Shown: one piece after another, positions 37,401 to 48,429 of the stretch
How the letters are laid out: each line of letters starts with the position of its first letter
Numbering within the stretch: position 1 is the stretch's first letter
Assembly: GCF_018320785.1 (NCBI RefSeq)
Contig: NC_054877.1
Span: forward strand, 18,396,329 to 18,460,328
Length of the DNA stretch: 64,000 nucleotides
Direction of reading: 5' to 3'
From: Cheilinus undulatus
Lineage: Eukaryota; Chordata; Actinopteri; Labriformes; Labridae
Position numbers and translations under genes: made by a program
The notes under the pieces: model-generated
What the model was told of the DNA's origin: nothing
Database searches by the model: none
What the model saw: the letters and a program-made list of their open reading frames with translations, nothing else

Positions 37401-40400
37401 ATTCAGACCCCCTTCCTTTTTTCAATTTTGTTGTGTTGCAGCCTGATGCTACAGTCAGAAAAATTCATTTTTATTCTCATTGATCTACACTCGGTAATCC
37501 ATCATGACATAGTCAAATAAGAATTTAAGATTTTTTTAGATTAAAAAAAACTGAATTATCCCATTAACAAAAGCACTTGGAATTCAGCTCAAGTGCCTCC
37601 CATTTCTCTGGATTATTGCTGAGATGTTTCTGCACATTGTTCTGCTGCACCAAAGGTTCCCAAGAGCACAGTGGCCTCTATAATTCTCCAATGGAAGAGG
37701 CTTGGCACAACCAAGACCCTTCCAAAAGCTGGTCACCTGGCCAAAGGGTAATGGAGGAGAATGGCCTTGGCAAGAGAACTGACCAAGAACCAGATGGTCA
37801 CTCTGACTGAGCTCCAGAGATCCTGTGTGGAGATGGGACAAAGATGGACAGACGTCACTGCAGCCCTCCACTGATCAGGGCTTTATAGCAGAGTGGCTAG
37901 ATGAAAGCCTCTACCCAGTGCAAAACACACAAAAGCCCGAATGGAGTTTGCTAAAAACTCCATACTGCACCTTTAGTGCAGCAGAAATGTTTTTGTAGCC
38001 TTCCCCAGATCTGTGCCCTGGAAGAATCCTGTCTCTGAGCTCTGGAGGCAGCTCCTTTAACCTCATGGCTTGCTTTTGCTCTGATATGCATTGTCAGCTG
38101 ACAGGCCTTTTAGAGAGGTGTGCCTGAATAATTATGTTACTGTGATATTTAGGATTTTTCTTTTTAAATAAATGTACAAAAATGAAGGTGAGGATTTTTT
38201 TTTTACTGTAGCATCAGGCAACATAACAAAATCTAGAAACAGTGAAGTTGGTCTAAATACTTATTGAATCCACTTGAAACAAACCACTGAGGATAGTGAG
38301 TAGAGAAGGAAGTACTAATAGCCATGGTTTGAATGTTTACCTTTTCTAAATTAGTTCAATGTGCTGAAAAAGAAATACTAATTTTTCCCTCAGTTCTTAC
38401 TCTCCTTACTCAACAGATTCACATCTCAGGCCTGTAAACATCTTTATAACAGTGGAATCCTGACACAAATTTGAAGCTTCAACCCAGAGTGAAACTATGC
38501 GGGGGAACATAAACTTTCCAGATCAGATTACCTTTTTTAGTCAATGATTGTGAACATCTGCCTGATTTATTTTATGGCCTGCTGTAGCAAGTAATGTTTA
38601 AAGCATTTATTTGCTTGCCTTGGTAGTCTGGAAGAATATGGGGGATAATGGGGCAAAATTATTTTCTGTTGACTGTTTCTCTTAGGTGTTTGTCTGTGAA
38701 CATGTTTTATTTTGCCAAGCTATTAAGTTCCTTTTGAGGGAGTGTCAGGAATTTATCATAAACATCACACTGAACACAGTGTAGATGCATTCGATGTTAT
38801 TTCATGCTCTAATACAAACATTTTTTGTTTAAAGTTGTTAAATGAGACCAACACTGGCATGTGAAGGCTTGATTCAGTATGATCAAATTGCCTATCTAAT
38901 GAACATGTAGCAGCCAGTCATACCTGTAACTACCCATTTTATCTTAGCAGGTCTGATCTTAATATTATAGTGCAACGGCAGTTCAAGAGTAACTTCCAAC
39001 TTCATACCAGTGTACAGCCTCTTTTTGTTGTGTGTAAAATCAGTCATTTTAGAAAATTATAGTGTCCCATCATCCTCCAGAAGTGGAAACTATGAGGAGA
39101 TCCTTCTTTAAACATCCTCCCATAGAAGGCATTGGCTGCACAACTACACATGGATTCTCTGATAAGTGAACATTTTCCACACAAGAAAACTGTTGCTGTC
39201 CGTTTTTTATTTCCAAAACTGCATTTATCTTTCTTAGTCATTTAATATCTTTGTAAAGATCAAGTTTAGCTTTCCCCTTAGGTTAAGGTCACTTTGACTT
39301 GTGGGCATCAGAGCTATCATATACGACTGGAACAAGTCCCAACCCCCTTTTATAATGTTCCTATGGATGCCCTCTCTTAAACCGGGGCATTGTCCAAAAC
39401 CTCATAGTATATATAGTCACGCGCATACGTTTTGGGCATGTAGGGCTCTAAGGATTCATTTTTTTGTATGTAAACGAAAATCAATAACCTTGTGTTTTAG
39501 ATTTTTGGCTGACCACTGAGGTCAGCCCTACACATGGCAATGTCTGTGTCTGAGTATGTCTGTCTGTCTGTCTGTTGGTCGGTCGGTAAGTAACTGAGTG
39601 AGTGACGCTTTTGTTTTTGTTTGAGCCATATACTACAGAGTTGCGTTTGCTTGGACTTTATGCTGTCACTAATGGCTGCCTCCACTGTGTTAACTAGACT
39701 AGAGTTAACATCATTTATGTATGGCTCATCCATACAGAGTTGCGCTATGGGCGGGGTTTACTCCTGTTGAAAGCTCTGTAATGGCTCCCTCCACTCAGAT
39801 ATAGCTTTAGCCTCTGTTGAACCAGAACTGGGCCACATTTCTGTATGACAAAAACAACAACCCTTTAAGCTTGTCATGTTGGGGAAGATGTTTTTTACTC
39901 CTCTGCTGACCTGCTTTGGCATGATTACGTGATAGTTCAGGGGGAAAAGATAACTTGTGTGAATGCTTGTGTACACTACAACCGCTCGTGTAGCAAGTGG
40001 CTCTACGTCACAGCAGCACTGTGGTGTTGGAGGGCCTCTTACCAGAGCCTGCTTAGGGCCTCACTTTGGCCAGGGGTGGCCCTGTTTATAGATAATTAAG
40101 GGATATAAAAAAGGTTAGGGACACTGAAGTAGAAATTCAGCTTAATTTTACACATATAAAGACCCTTAAACACCTGTCTGGGGAGAATTAGGAATGTTCA
40201 TGAAACCTGCTGCAGTTTTTCTTTTCTTTTAGAATAAACAGTTAGTGTTTTATTGTTAGTATAAACTTACTACCATTAAAGACTAATATCTGACAAAAAC
40301 ATTTAATCTCCAGTGACACTGTCTGTCTCTATCAGTAAAGTCTGACTCATGTCTCTGTAGAGTTTCATATGTACACAGAGAAGAGCTTTATAAAGAGGAG

Positions 40401-43400
40401 CATCAGACAGAGAGGGGACAGCATATAGCTATGTACATTTAAGAAGCCAAAATAAATTTGGCTCAAAAAATAACAATTATGATAAAATCACTCTGCCAGT
40501 CAGGCATTTCAACAGGCATCCCAGATAGTTGCGGTCAGCCATATACTAGGTTTTTACCTAGTCTTGTTAATATTTGTGGCAGAACCATGAATGCAAAAAC
40601 CAAAAGAGACAAAGATCAGGATCAACTCTTCTCAGGGAGAGATTCCCCAGATCTCTCATCAAACTGTCCCACCCAAATATTTTATGCTTGTAACACCCAT
40701 TTTTTAACTCCTTGTTCATCACAGTTCTCCACTCGCCATATTTTTATTCTCTGAGGTTGTTCTTCTCTTCACTTTCTCTGCATGATGTGTTTTTCATACT
40801 GTGCTTGGCCATACACTCTACTGCAAATATGATCATATACAGTGCCTATAAAAAGTATTCACCCCTTGGATGTTTTACCCTTTTAGTGATTTTATGAATC
40901 AATCATGGTCAATATAATCAGGTTTTTTTGTTTGTTTTTCTGTTTTTTGACAAAGAAAACCAAAAGAAAAAAAATGTTTTATTGTCAAAGTGAAAACAGA
41001 TTTCTACAAAGTAATATTACTTAGAGTCAGAATGTAGTAGATAACCTTTCACTGCAATCACAGCACTGAGTCTGTGTGGATGGGTCTTAATCAATTGCAT
41101 ATCTTCTTAGCAAAACTGCTCAATCTCTGTCAGATTACACAGGGGTTGAGCCACAAATTCTCTATTGGATTAAGGTCTAGGCTTTGACTTAGCTACTCCA
41201 GAACATTCACCTTGTTGTCTTTAAACTATTTCTGTGCAACTGTTGCTGTATGCTTCAGGTCATTGTCTTACCGTAAAATAAATTTTCTCCCAAGCCATAC
41301 TTCTCTTGCAGACTGAATGAGATAACCCTCCAGGATTTTCCTATATTTTGCTGCATTCATTTTACTCTCAACCTTTACAAGCCTTCCATGGCCGGCTGTC
41401 AAGAAGCATCCATACCGCATGATGCTGCCACCATGGTGCTTTACAGTGGGGATGGTGTGTCTGTGGTGTTTGACAGCCTGATCTAGGCAGACTTACGCAT
41501 GTGTCATATTCCTTCCATCTCTTGATGATGGATTTAACTACTCCAGAGGATGTTCAGTGCCTTGGAAATATATTTGTATTCATCCCTCTGACTTATACTT
41601 TTCAATAACCTTTTCTCTGAGTTGCTTTGATTTGTTCCTTTGTATTCATGGTGTAATAGTAGCCAGGAATACTGATCAACTTGTGACTGGACTTTCCAGA
41701 CACAGGTGTCTTTATTTATTTATTCATTGTCAAAAAAGGCCAATTATAGTGACCACAATTAGTTAAGAAAATCAATAAAAGGCAAAACATTCGAGGGGTG
41801 AATACTTTTTTAAATACTTTTTATAGGCACTGTATGTTTAGAATGTACTGTATGTTGAAAAACTGAATATTTTGCATGTTTCACATGTATTCATTTAGTT
41901 TTTTTTTTTCAAATACAGAGATTTAATTCAAGGCCAGTTTACATGAATATCAAAATGAGTTGCTGTCTGGAATTACCTTTTATGTTGCTTTAGTCATAAA
42001 AATAACATTAAATGTGGATTTAGGCTTTCAAGGATTCTTTTATGCTTTCATAACAAATTTAATATCAGCCTGCAAGCAACAGGTGTTTCATTTTTCCTCA
42101 GCTGATGATAAAATTACCAGCTGTGCTCTATCATTTTAAGAGCATCAAACCAGTCATTAAAGTGTGATATTTGCCCTCTGTGAGGAATCTGTTAAAGGGA
42201 CAGTCTGCTTTTGTCTTTGTTTTGCTAGTTTAAACATGTCAGAATTGTCCCGATGACACAAGATGGACATATTATCAAAAATGCCACAAACATGACCTGT
42301 CTTATAATAGGCCTACTCTGAATCACATGGTATCCATCCCATTGTTGCCAAGCCTGTGGATGAGCAGCTGAAGATGCCCTTTAAGGCAGAAACCCACTTC
42401 TTGTGTTTAATGGTAGGCAAGCTAGATCAAGCCTCGCCAACATAGTCTCTGTACGTAACAGAACCGTCCTCTTAGATAATGAAAGATGGCAGCCATGGAT
42501 AGCCAGTCTTTAACAGATTCCATAGCAGGAGGGGCGATCCTTGTTCTCCTGTTTGCGGTTCTACATCAGCTCATTGAGTGTTTCTGTTGGCTGTACAGAG
42601 GAGGGTTCATGTATGAGAATAATAACAGTAGCATACCAGCTTTTCCTAAAATACCACAAAGTCAGTGCCATGGTAATGGGTTCAAACCCGACATAGACCA
42701 CAGATCCTATTTTTGGAGTGTGTGTGTGTGCATGTGTGTATGTTTAAGCACCGTCTCTGCCGTTGTTTTGGATTCCATCCACTTCACTGTCAGAGACGCC
42801 GCTGTATATACTTTCTGTCTGCAGTCCAGAAAGAAAACACTGCACGGTTTGGGCTTAAATCCCCTGGGGAAAATAATACCAAAATGTGTTTTGGCTGTCA
42901 GTCTCCAGGCATGTGTGTCTGTATTTGTGGAGTGTTTCTACATTTTGTCTTTATAGAGCATGGATGTGTGAAAGACTCCATATATGTGCTGATGCTGAAT
43001 GAAAACAGGAGGCTGCCAGCCACTCACAAACACAAGAAACCCTTTTAAATCAAGTCTCTGGTTTAATATGCTTTACACAAACATGGCACTATGGTTTCAT
43101 TTGCTCTGTATTTGGATATTTGAGGCCAAATTATGATGGAACACTTCTGCTCAATCGTTTAGTGGTCACATTCTTTTCCTCTTGCTCCTGCTGTTATTTT
43201 TTATCCTTTTTCCTTGTCCCTTTGCTTTTTCCAAACTTTCTTGAGCATGTTTTATACATTTATTTTATACATCTTCTATCATTTCTCCTCTGACACTAAA
43301 GCCTGAATGTCTTTTCAATTGTGTTGTGTTAATTGTGTGCATAAAACTATAATAATTTTCTCTTTCTGACCCTCCTCCTGCAGGAAAACTTTAAACAAAA

Positions 43401-46383
43401 GTGTTGGTGTCAATTAGGGAAATCTGAACCTTCACTTGCAGGTAAGTCCAAATACTAACAATTTGGTGTTTGCTGCCATCTGGTGGAGCATTATTGTACA
43501 AACACATAAAGGGTCTACATTTGATCTCTTCTACTCCATTGAATCTGACGCCCAGTGAATAAATGTACAGATGAAATGGTGATGATTCTAAAGTCTCCCA
43601 CCCTCCATTAGCTGGTGAAACGTACTTATGAATGAAAAAAGAAGAAATGTGGGACTCCAGCCAAATCGAACCTCTTCAGGCCAAATGATGGAAAAACTTA
43701 TTCCAGTGCATTAGAGAGTCGTTGGAGCCATTAGGTTTATCTTCAGAACTAGAAAATGAGCACTTTTTGTGCACTTTGTGATTGTCATCTTTTGAAGCCT
43801 TTCTGTGCTCAAATATCTAACAGCAAGTTTCAATGACACTCAGAGACTTTTTTTCTACTCAGTACTTTTGTATTTGTTCTGTTCACAGAGCTGAAAGAGC
43901 TAAGAAGAGCTATACAGATGGACTTGGAGCTCCACCCTTCTTCTCTGGCTGCTTCGCCCTCAAGATTCTCTCCTTTACCCCTGGAGAGTTTGAAACACAG
44001 GTCAAGGTTTCTTCATTCTTATGACTTCCAAAAAGAAACTTTAAAATCCAAACTGCCTGACAAAAAAAAGATCAGTAAAGGTTTTAGGCCAATCACTTCA
44101 GAGACTGTATGTCAGACTAGAGTAAAAACTTAACTCTGGCTATCAGCACTGTCTCTGACCTGGACCACACTCTGAACAGTGAGCTGTCTAATCTCATATG
44201 TGGTACCACATTTTAAGAGCTGTAGACTAAAGCACTCTTTTGTACACTAGTCATCCTTGATCTGAATATGTAATCATTATCATGTCTAAAGTTTGTTGAA
44301 TGGCTTTAAACATTTGTCTGGCCTTTGCAGTTTTGTCTCAGCTTTTGTAATTTTGCAAATTAAATGTCAGACTTAGAAAGTAAAGTCCTTTGTTGGAGCA
44401 ATATTTTTGGGCCAAGGGAATACAATTATAAACAGACTACAGAGTTGGAAGAAAAACATTTATAACATAAAAAATATTTAAAAACATTGAAAACGGAGTG
44501 GCAGAAGTTGGCATTAAAGGGAGAAATACATGCTGCAAATAATAGACATCAATCTGTTCACCTTTTTTGTATTGGGGCAATTCATAACTGAACTTATCTC
44601 AAGACACTTTACAAAGAGGGCAGGTCTAGACCGTACTCTCTGACGTGACCTATTACAATTTTATTATAATAATACATTAGACCATTACTCACCATTAGCT
44701 CAGCACTAGCAGTACTTTGCCCTCTTACAGTGGCGACAAAAACCTTCCTTGTAATGGGCAGGAATGTCAACGTGAGACATGAGAATAAGTACACTGACCA
44801 TATACAAGGATCCATGTAATTTATTCCCATTTTTTACCACCAAATAACTTTGAAAACTAAACTTTACAGAGAAAATAAACTTGTATACAAATCAGCCTGA
44901 TAAGAAAAAGCTATAAAATCAACCAGGTAAAAATACAGAAGTTGGCAGACCGTTATTACTGCAGTTGGTCTCACTTTAACATTCCTCCATTTGAATAAGA
45001 GATGACTGAAAAGAAGAGATGCGCAATGATTGATTTTTGCCAGTATCTGCCAATACCAATATATATTCACACCTTCTTTATTTAAAAAAAACACAAAGTT
45101 TCTCTTGCGCAAAGTGAGGCTGAGTCAAGCAAAGCTAAGAGAGGAGCAGGGAAGCAGACATCCTTGTAGTTGCTTTATGTTTGGGTCTTCATTGAATCAT
45201 ATTGTTCAGAGCTCACAGTGGGCCTCCTTGAGAGTGTGGTGCCTGAGGCAACCACTTATAACTGACGATGCATTTGTGAATTTCCCCAGATATGTATAGC
45301 TGATATATCAGGTTTAATATAATTTACAAAACAAAATATAGAGAGCAGTTTTAAATTGTCCTTGTACAAGAAAATGTTCTTCAGTCTGATTCCTGCTCTG
45401 ATTTCTTTCTCCTCAGACTGTCAGCACACCAGGTTTCTAATGAGACACTGCAAGGTTTAAGCACCACACCAGCCTTAAAACCACATCCACTGTCTTCTCT
45501 GAGCCAGACCAAACCAAAGCCACCCCTCAGTGCTCCTCCCAATAAGACCCCTACACCAGTTAAACTCATTAAAAGTCCTTCACCGTTCAGGACTCAGGGA
45601 CAGCACAGAAGCACACCAGCCTCTCCTGGACCTGAAAATATTCAGACATCCATCTGCAGCAGGATCACCACTTCTGGGCATACACTCAGCCAAGGCACCA
45701 CTTCAAGTCCAGAGCCTGGCAGGGACCAGATAGAGGATAAGCCCAGATGGGACTGTGGTGTTCCTCAAGAGCAACAGAAGACCATTGCATCTAGTCCTAG
45801 TTTTCAAGAAGGAACCACAAGACACTCACCCATCCCCATCATCCAGTCATCCAATTGGAGTCACAGCCCGAGGTTACAGCATGGTTTGTCTCCACAGACA
45901 GAGAGGAGAAGAAGTCCTTCTTTGAGGTTGGGGCACAAAAACACTCCCCACCCACCCCCTCTCTGTGACACAGACAGCTACAGCAGCGATGCTACTGATC
46001 GCTCATTGTCAACAACAGGAAATTTGAAGACACAGAATGGGGGGCAGAAGAACACCTGTGGAGGTAGTGTTAAGTTAGAAACAGTACAGACAGGTAAAAG
46101 TGATCCAGAGAGGTTTATCAAAGGATATTCAGTCTTGTCAGGAAGTAGGAACTCTCCATCACGGACTGAAACTAAGGAGCGCAATGACAGAATGAATGTT
46201 AATAGAAACAGGGACCTCAAAAAGGATGTCACTGAGCCCAGATTTGAACAGTTAAATAAAAGAGACTTTTCTTCCCTTAAAAGACCATCCAAAGGTACCA
46301 GTCAGAGGCAAGAGGCAAAGACAGAGCTGGAGTTTATCGGCCAGTTAAAGCAGCCAGTCCCTCCGCCGAGAGTGACAGCTTGA
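16486..46383 (+). CDS. ccdc24: Coiled-coil domain-containing protein 24, 8 coding exons, 582 aa
   Basis: Coding exons are 16486-16635, 24284-24468, 30362-30478, 32266-32370, 34434-34488, 43384-43441, 43889-44000 and 45417-46383. All junctions are GT-AG, phases agree throughout, and the frame ends at TGA. The N-terminal 260 residues follow vertebrate CCDC24 block by block: SLWILIADHVPGSEL, then IKELLRAEVKMLLQTLQ, then RDKLNITGIDQVVERLR, then a short helix TEEYAELKRLV, then ELKELRRAIQMDLELH. The last exon alone encodes about 320 residues rich in Ser, Pro, Thr, Lys and Arg, with no fold that I recognise. It ends in a proline-rich tail (PVPPPRVTA). This makes the protein nearly twice the length I recall for mammalian CCDC24 (about 300 aa). 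The function of CCDC24 is not established. The start Met lies 12 bases after an acceptor (CTCTAG), so an upstream non-coding exon is required. Confidence 0.92.
18145..18174. repeat. (CA)n microsatellite
   Basis: A CA run with one interruption (CACAAAACACACACA) in ccdc24 intron 1. Confidence 0.9.
18857..19942 (+). mobile_element. Tc1-like transposon with degraded transposase
   Basis: The left end is TA|CAGTGCTGATAAAAAGTATT followed by CACCCCCTTGGATG. The right end contains ACATCCAAGG and then GGCACTTTA, a terminus shortened by a small deletion. From about 19310 the plus strand reads like the catalytic part of Tc1 transposase: an MMVVAASC-like stretch, QQDNDAKQT (second catalytic Asp), then NVLEWPSQSLDLNPIVNLW. 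The third catalytic acid, normally Glu in NPIENLW, is Val, and stops interrupt the frame. The copy is therefore inactive. It lies in ccdc24 intron 1. Confidence 0.82.
22283..22303. repeat. (TAAA)n short tandem repeat
   Basis: AATAAGTAAATAAATAAATAAATA is the run; it looks like a retroposon tail but no body is recognisable next to it. Confidence 0.7.
22574..22595. repeat. Poly-T run
   Basis: 22 T in a row. It could be the A tail of a minus-strand retrocopy, but no adjacent element is recognised. Confidence 0.8.
22770..23570 (-). mobile_element. LINE (non-LTR retrotransposon) reverse-transcriptase fragment
   Basis: Read on the minus strand from 23564, the translation gives WAKIIPVFKTDD then NYRPMSFFPCFSKMLEKIV, typical of LINE reverse transcriptase. 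With frame changes it continues as YQYGFCENHSTSMALIQLTD and TDLSKAF, then TDDTNVL at about 23035-23045, where the catalytic YADD/FADD would be (first residues altered). The pieces are in correct order but broken by stops and shifts, so this is a dead 5'- and 3'-truncated copy. Family is probably L2/CR1/Rex-like; I cannot be more precise. Confidence 0.8.
24792..25262. mobile_element. MITE-like element with ~20-bp inverted ends
   Basis: GTGCAGAACTTTTAGGCATG near 24800 pairs with CATGCCTAAAAGTTACGCAC at 25241-25260, inverted with two mismatches. The roughly 470-bp segment between has no transposase. Exact ends and target duplication are unclear. It lies in ccdc24 intron 2. Confidence 0.6.
25390..25540 (-). 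repeat. tRNA-derived SINE
   Basis: On the minus strand there is an A-box-like TGGCCTAGTGG (about 25516-25526) and, some 40 bases on, a B-box-like GGGTTCAAGACC (about 25474-25485). These are followed by GCCTGTGGCTCC and a tail ending ATTTAAATAAAGGC-like sequence. This order matches tRNA-derived SINEs common in fish. It is a retroposed repeat, not a working tRNA: no cloverleaf or acceptor stem closes around it. Confidence 0.6.
27530..27800. repeat. Probable dispersed repeat (MITE-like)
   Basis: The segment with GGTACCCCTATGGAAGGGTG, CCAAAAAAGTGGGACGGTAC and CTCAGTGGAAACGACC looks like a fish dispersed DNA element. It contains the word pairs GTACC/GGTAC and GGGTGCC/GGGACCC but no clean terminal inverted repeat that I can delimit. 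Confidence 0.3.
29675..29696. repeat. (AC)n microsatellite
   Basis: A pure AC run of about 22 bases in ccdc24 intron 2. Confidence 0.92.
30791..32212 (-). mobile_element. Tc1-like transposon, transposase on minus strand, right end truncated
   Basis: The left side begins TA|CAAATAATAAAAAGTATTCA then CCCCTTGGATGTTTTACC, the same termini as the copy at 40840. On the minus strand a transposase fragment reads HHGGSIMRYGYF (compare the usual GGSIM block) and FQQDNNPKPKAKVTQK, the QQDNDPKHTAK catalytic block with N replacing the second Asp. It is inactive. The right end stops within about 50 bp of ccdc24 exon 4 (acceptor at 32265) and lacks a recognisable inverted terminus. Confidence 0.8.
33642..33662. 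repeat. (CT)n microsatellite
   Basis: A CT run of about 21 bases in a pyrimidine-rich part of ccdc24 intron 4. Confidence 0.9.
34851..35340. mobile_element. MITE with ~60-bp terminal inverted repeats
   Basis: The left arm at 34851-34910 (ATTTTTTCATAAATCAGTGC ... CATCTGTCAGTGGGTTTC) is the near-perfect reverse complement of the right arm at 35281-35340 (GAAACCCACTGACAGATG ... GCAGTGATTTATGAAAAAAT). The 490-bp element has no coding capacity of its own. It adjoins a transposon fossil on its right and lies in ccdc24 intron 5. Confidence 0.75.
35341..36180 (-). mobile_element. DNA transposon fossil with mariner/Tc1-type transposase piece
   Basis: On the minus strand near 35553 the frame reads WSDEFIFLHCFF, resembling the WSDE catalytic block of IS630/Tc1/mariner transposases. 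It continues SSRPKRKGPCSFLLTQSSIA and GAGVN in the order expected for that family. The right part contains the word CCAACTTTTTTGGAAC, seen at the ends of fish DNA elements. The copy is heavily broken; family assignment is tentative. Confidence 0.5.
37384..38275 (+). mobile_element. Tc1-like transposon, degraded
   Basis: The left end CAGTGGATTCAGACAGTATT followed by CAGAC, and the inverted right end AATACTTATTGAATCCACTT, delimit the element. The subterminal GCAGCCTGATGCTACAG and CTGTAGCATCAGGC also mirror each other. Inside, shifted frames give pieces of the transposase DNA-binding region (KVPKSTVASIIL, QWKRLGTTKTLPKAGHLAK). The catalytic domain is deleted or unrecognisable. It lies in ccdc24 intron 5. 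Confidence 0.78.
39556..39800. repeat. GTCT/GGTC short repeat and a diverged internal duplication
   Basis: GTCTGTCTGTCTGTCTGTTG then GTCGGTCGG forms a short tetranucleotide array. To its right, two segments share CATA..ACAGAGTTGCG and AATGGCT.CCTCCACT (about 39626-39690 and 39729-39795), a diverged direct duplication of about 105 bp spacing. Confidence 0.5.
40840..41832 (-). mobile_element. Tc1-like transposon with intact inverted ends, 993 bp
   Basis: The ends are CAGTGCCTATAAAAAGTATT and its inverse ATACTTTTTATAGGCACTG, each flanked by TA (40838-40839 and 41833-41834). The interior, read on the minus strand, contains remnants of the same transposase as the 30791 copy, including reverse complements of the ACAACAAGG...AATGTTCTGGAG block and the GGTGGCAGCATCATGC block. 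Large deletions make it non-autonomous. The clean termini make it the best copy for defining the family in this locus. It lies in ccdc24 intron 5. Confidence 0.9.
44570..44790. repeat. Probable dispersed repeat
   Basis: The order TTATCTCAAGACACTTTACA, GGCAGGTCTAGACCGTACTC, then TGGCGACAAAAACCTTCCTT resembles a repeat found widely in fish genomes. Boundaries are not visible. It is in ccdc24 intron 7. Confidence 0.45.
45417..46383 (+). CDS. ccdc24: ccdc24 last exon: long disordered tail
   Basis: This 967-bp exon encodes residues 261-582. It begins after CCTCAG and stays open to TGA at 46381. Composition is dominated by Ser, Pro, Thr, Gln, Lys and Arg with many SP/TP pairs (possible proline-directed phosphorylation sites), a CDTDSYSSDATDRS acidic-serine patch and the C-terminal PVPPPRVTA. 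No zinc finger, coiled coil or membrane segment is visible. Low sequence constraint is expected, but the unbroken frame over 322 codons argues that it is translated. Confidence 0.85.
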
Positions 46384-46452
46384 AGTCAGAAACTGATGCA
46401 AAGAAGAAGACACAACAAAGAGTCAATGTTTTTTTTCTTTTGTGTCACAACT

Positions 46453-46470
46453 ATTAAAGGTACAATTAAA
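46453..46470 (+). terminator. ccdc24 polyadenylation signals
   Basis: ATTAAA occurs at 46453-46458 and again at 46465-46470, 70-90 bases after the ccdc24 stop. Either would give a very short 3' UTR. Confidence 0.5.
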
Positions 46471-46919
46471 AGAAAGAGCTAATGCCAAGCCTTTTTTTTT
46501 CATGAAGCCTGGACATAGAAACATTATTTGAGTGAGTTTGCAGCTATTCAATTTTAAGTTATTGTCTCAAAACTTACAAAAGACAAAAATAACACCCATT
46601 GCACAAAAGCTCATACAATGATTGTTTTTAAGCACTTTATGGTCAATATCATCATAATAGCAGCTAGTAACACAATCTTATTTTGATACTTTCCCTTGTG
46701 TTTCAGGATACTCTGTGCAACATTTCATACATTTTTGACAATTAATTCTATTTTCAGATCTTTGTGTAATATCATTACCTCAACTGAAAAATTTTTCAAA
46801 TGTTTTTTTAACTCCCCAAGAGCAAGTTGGGAGTGGTGTTTGTTTTCAACTTGTGATGGCTCAAGGTATGAGCCAGCTAGTAATCATGGTGAAAAAGGTA
46901 GCAAAAACATCCTTATGGC

Positions 46920-47447
46920 TGGACATAACACAATGTGTGGCCCCACTCATCCCACTCCCAAGGAAGCCAGGTACAAGTAAAGCAAAGTTAAGCAGCAGTT
47001 TAATTGGATTGATAAGAGTAACAAACAAGTTACTAAAAGTGGTTACTCACTGCTGCCAAGAGCTTAAAGTTTAACACAAATCTTCTCAAATTTACAATAT
47101 AACAATCACAATCTAAGTACCAAGTCACCAAAGCTAATTCCTAAGTCTAAATACTCAAGTTTCACAATTCGCAAAATCACAAAAACTAGAGTTTCAGATC
47201 ACAGAAGTGGCCAGTGAAGGGGAGAGCAGACTGCAGCAGCTGACATTTAAAGGCTGGGGGAGTGGTCAGATCCAATCAGCAGCAGCACCTTCCTCCTTAA
47301 TGATCCATTTGGCTACAGCTGCCTGCATTACCACCTAATTACTTAGACACAACCACACAGTGACACACACACTCAACACTGCAGGGAGGACACACAGAGC
47401 TGCACATGTGCAGTAAAACAGAAACAATATGACCCAGGGTCATAACA
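46920..47447 (-). repeat. Possible solo LTR
   Basis: Read on the minus strand, the segment starts TGTTATGACCCTGGGTCATA, contains a TATA-like TTTAAATG downstream of an ATTGG (inverted CCAAT) motif, and ends near TGTTATGTCCA. This resembles LTR layout. No target duplication or internal retrotransposon region was found, so it stays tentative. Confidence 0.3.
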
Positions 47448-47449
47448 GC

Positions 47450-47930
47450 CCACACTGCAAAAAGCCCCAAAAGCTAAATGAACATGATAATCCTGTGCTT
47501 GATTGGCCAGCAAAGTAGCTGGACCTGAATCCCATAGTGAATCTCTAAGTATTGACAAGAGGAAGATGTGACACCAGACTCCAAAACGCAGATGAGCGGA
47601 AGGCCACTATACAAGCAACCTGGGCTTCCATAACACCACAGCAGTACCACAGACTGACTGCCTCCATGCCACACCCCATTGATTCAGTTATTTATACAAA
47701 AGGAACCCCAACAAATTACTGAGTGAGTGCATATAAATGAACATATTCTTTAGAAGGCAAACATTACTATACTAAAAACCTTTTTTGTAGATCTTATGCA
47801 ATATTCTAATATTACCGTTTTTTGTTGGGATACTGAAATTTGGGGTTTCATTACCTGTAAGCCATAATCATCCAAATTAAACGAAATAAAGACTTTAAAA
47901 CTGTTCACTCTTTGTGAATGAGTCTACATA
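47450..47930 (+). mobile_element. DNA transposon 3' end, fossil
   Basis: The plus strand has a degraded reading like the C-terminal end of a mariner-type transposase (WTxIP, where SPDLNPIENLW would be, with stops). This is followed by CTTCCATAACACCACAGCAG and an AT-rich 3' part with ATTTGGGGTTTCATTACCTG. It matches the usual order at the end of such elements in fish but is frame-broken. Confidence 0.45.
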
Positions 47931-48429
47931 AGATTCACTTTTTGAATTAAGCAACTGAAATACACTAACTTTTCATCATAATCTAATTTAATGCGCTGCA
48001 CCTGTATGTGGTGAATTTGAAAGGTGTGTATACATGAGACACGTGTTTGTTGCTATGAAAAATCATGTCACCACTAACATGGCTTATTTACCTGAAAAAC
48101 AAACGAACAACAACAACAAAAACACCCACATTACTCACTCATTCCAGCTTAGAGTGATAGTTGGCAACCCCACAATGCATCTGGTGCAAAATAATTTTGA
48201 GGACATCTTTTTTTTTTTTAAAGAGATGTGTCTTATAGTTCCAAGTTAGTGCTATCTTTTCAGGTATATTTTAGGACAATTGGCGCCACGACATGGAAGC
48301 TATTGAAGAAAAAGTCAAAACTGGCTTTAAATTTAACCCCCAAAAAAATGGTGGTTGATTTTTGGACAGTGGTTCATATCACGTGGAAGCTACTGAAGAA
48401 AAGCTGTAGTTTTGAGAACTTCAACCGGT

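Noticed and set aside
42660..42710. GGTTCAAACCCG resembling a tRNA B box
   Set aside because: No A box at the right spacing and no stems; taken as chance.
42486..42956. 156-codon open frame starting MAAMDSQSLTDS with a hydrophobic stretch
   Set aside because: It lies in ccdc24 intron 5, includes a TG-repeat translated as CVCMCVC, has no splice partners or family resemblance, and looks like chance.
45978..46292. 104-codon minus-strand open frame
   Set aside because: Antisense shadow of the long ccdc24 last exon.
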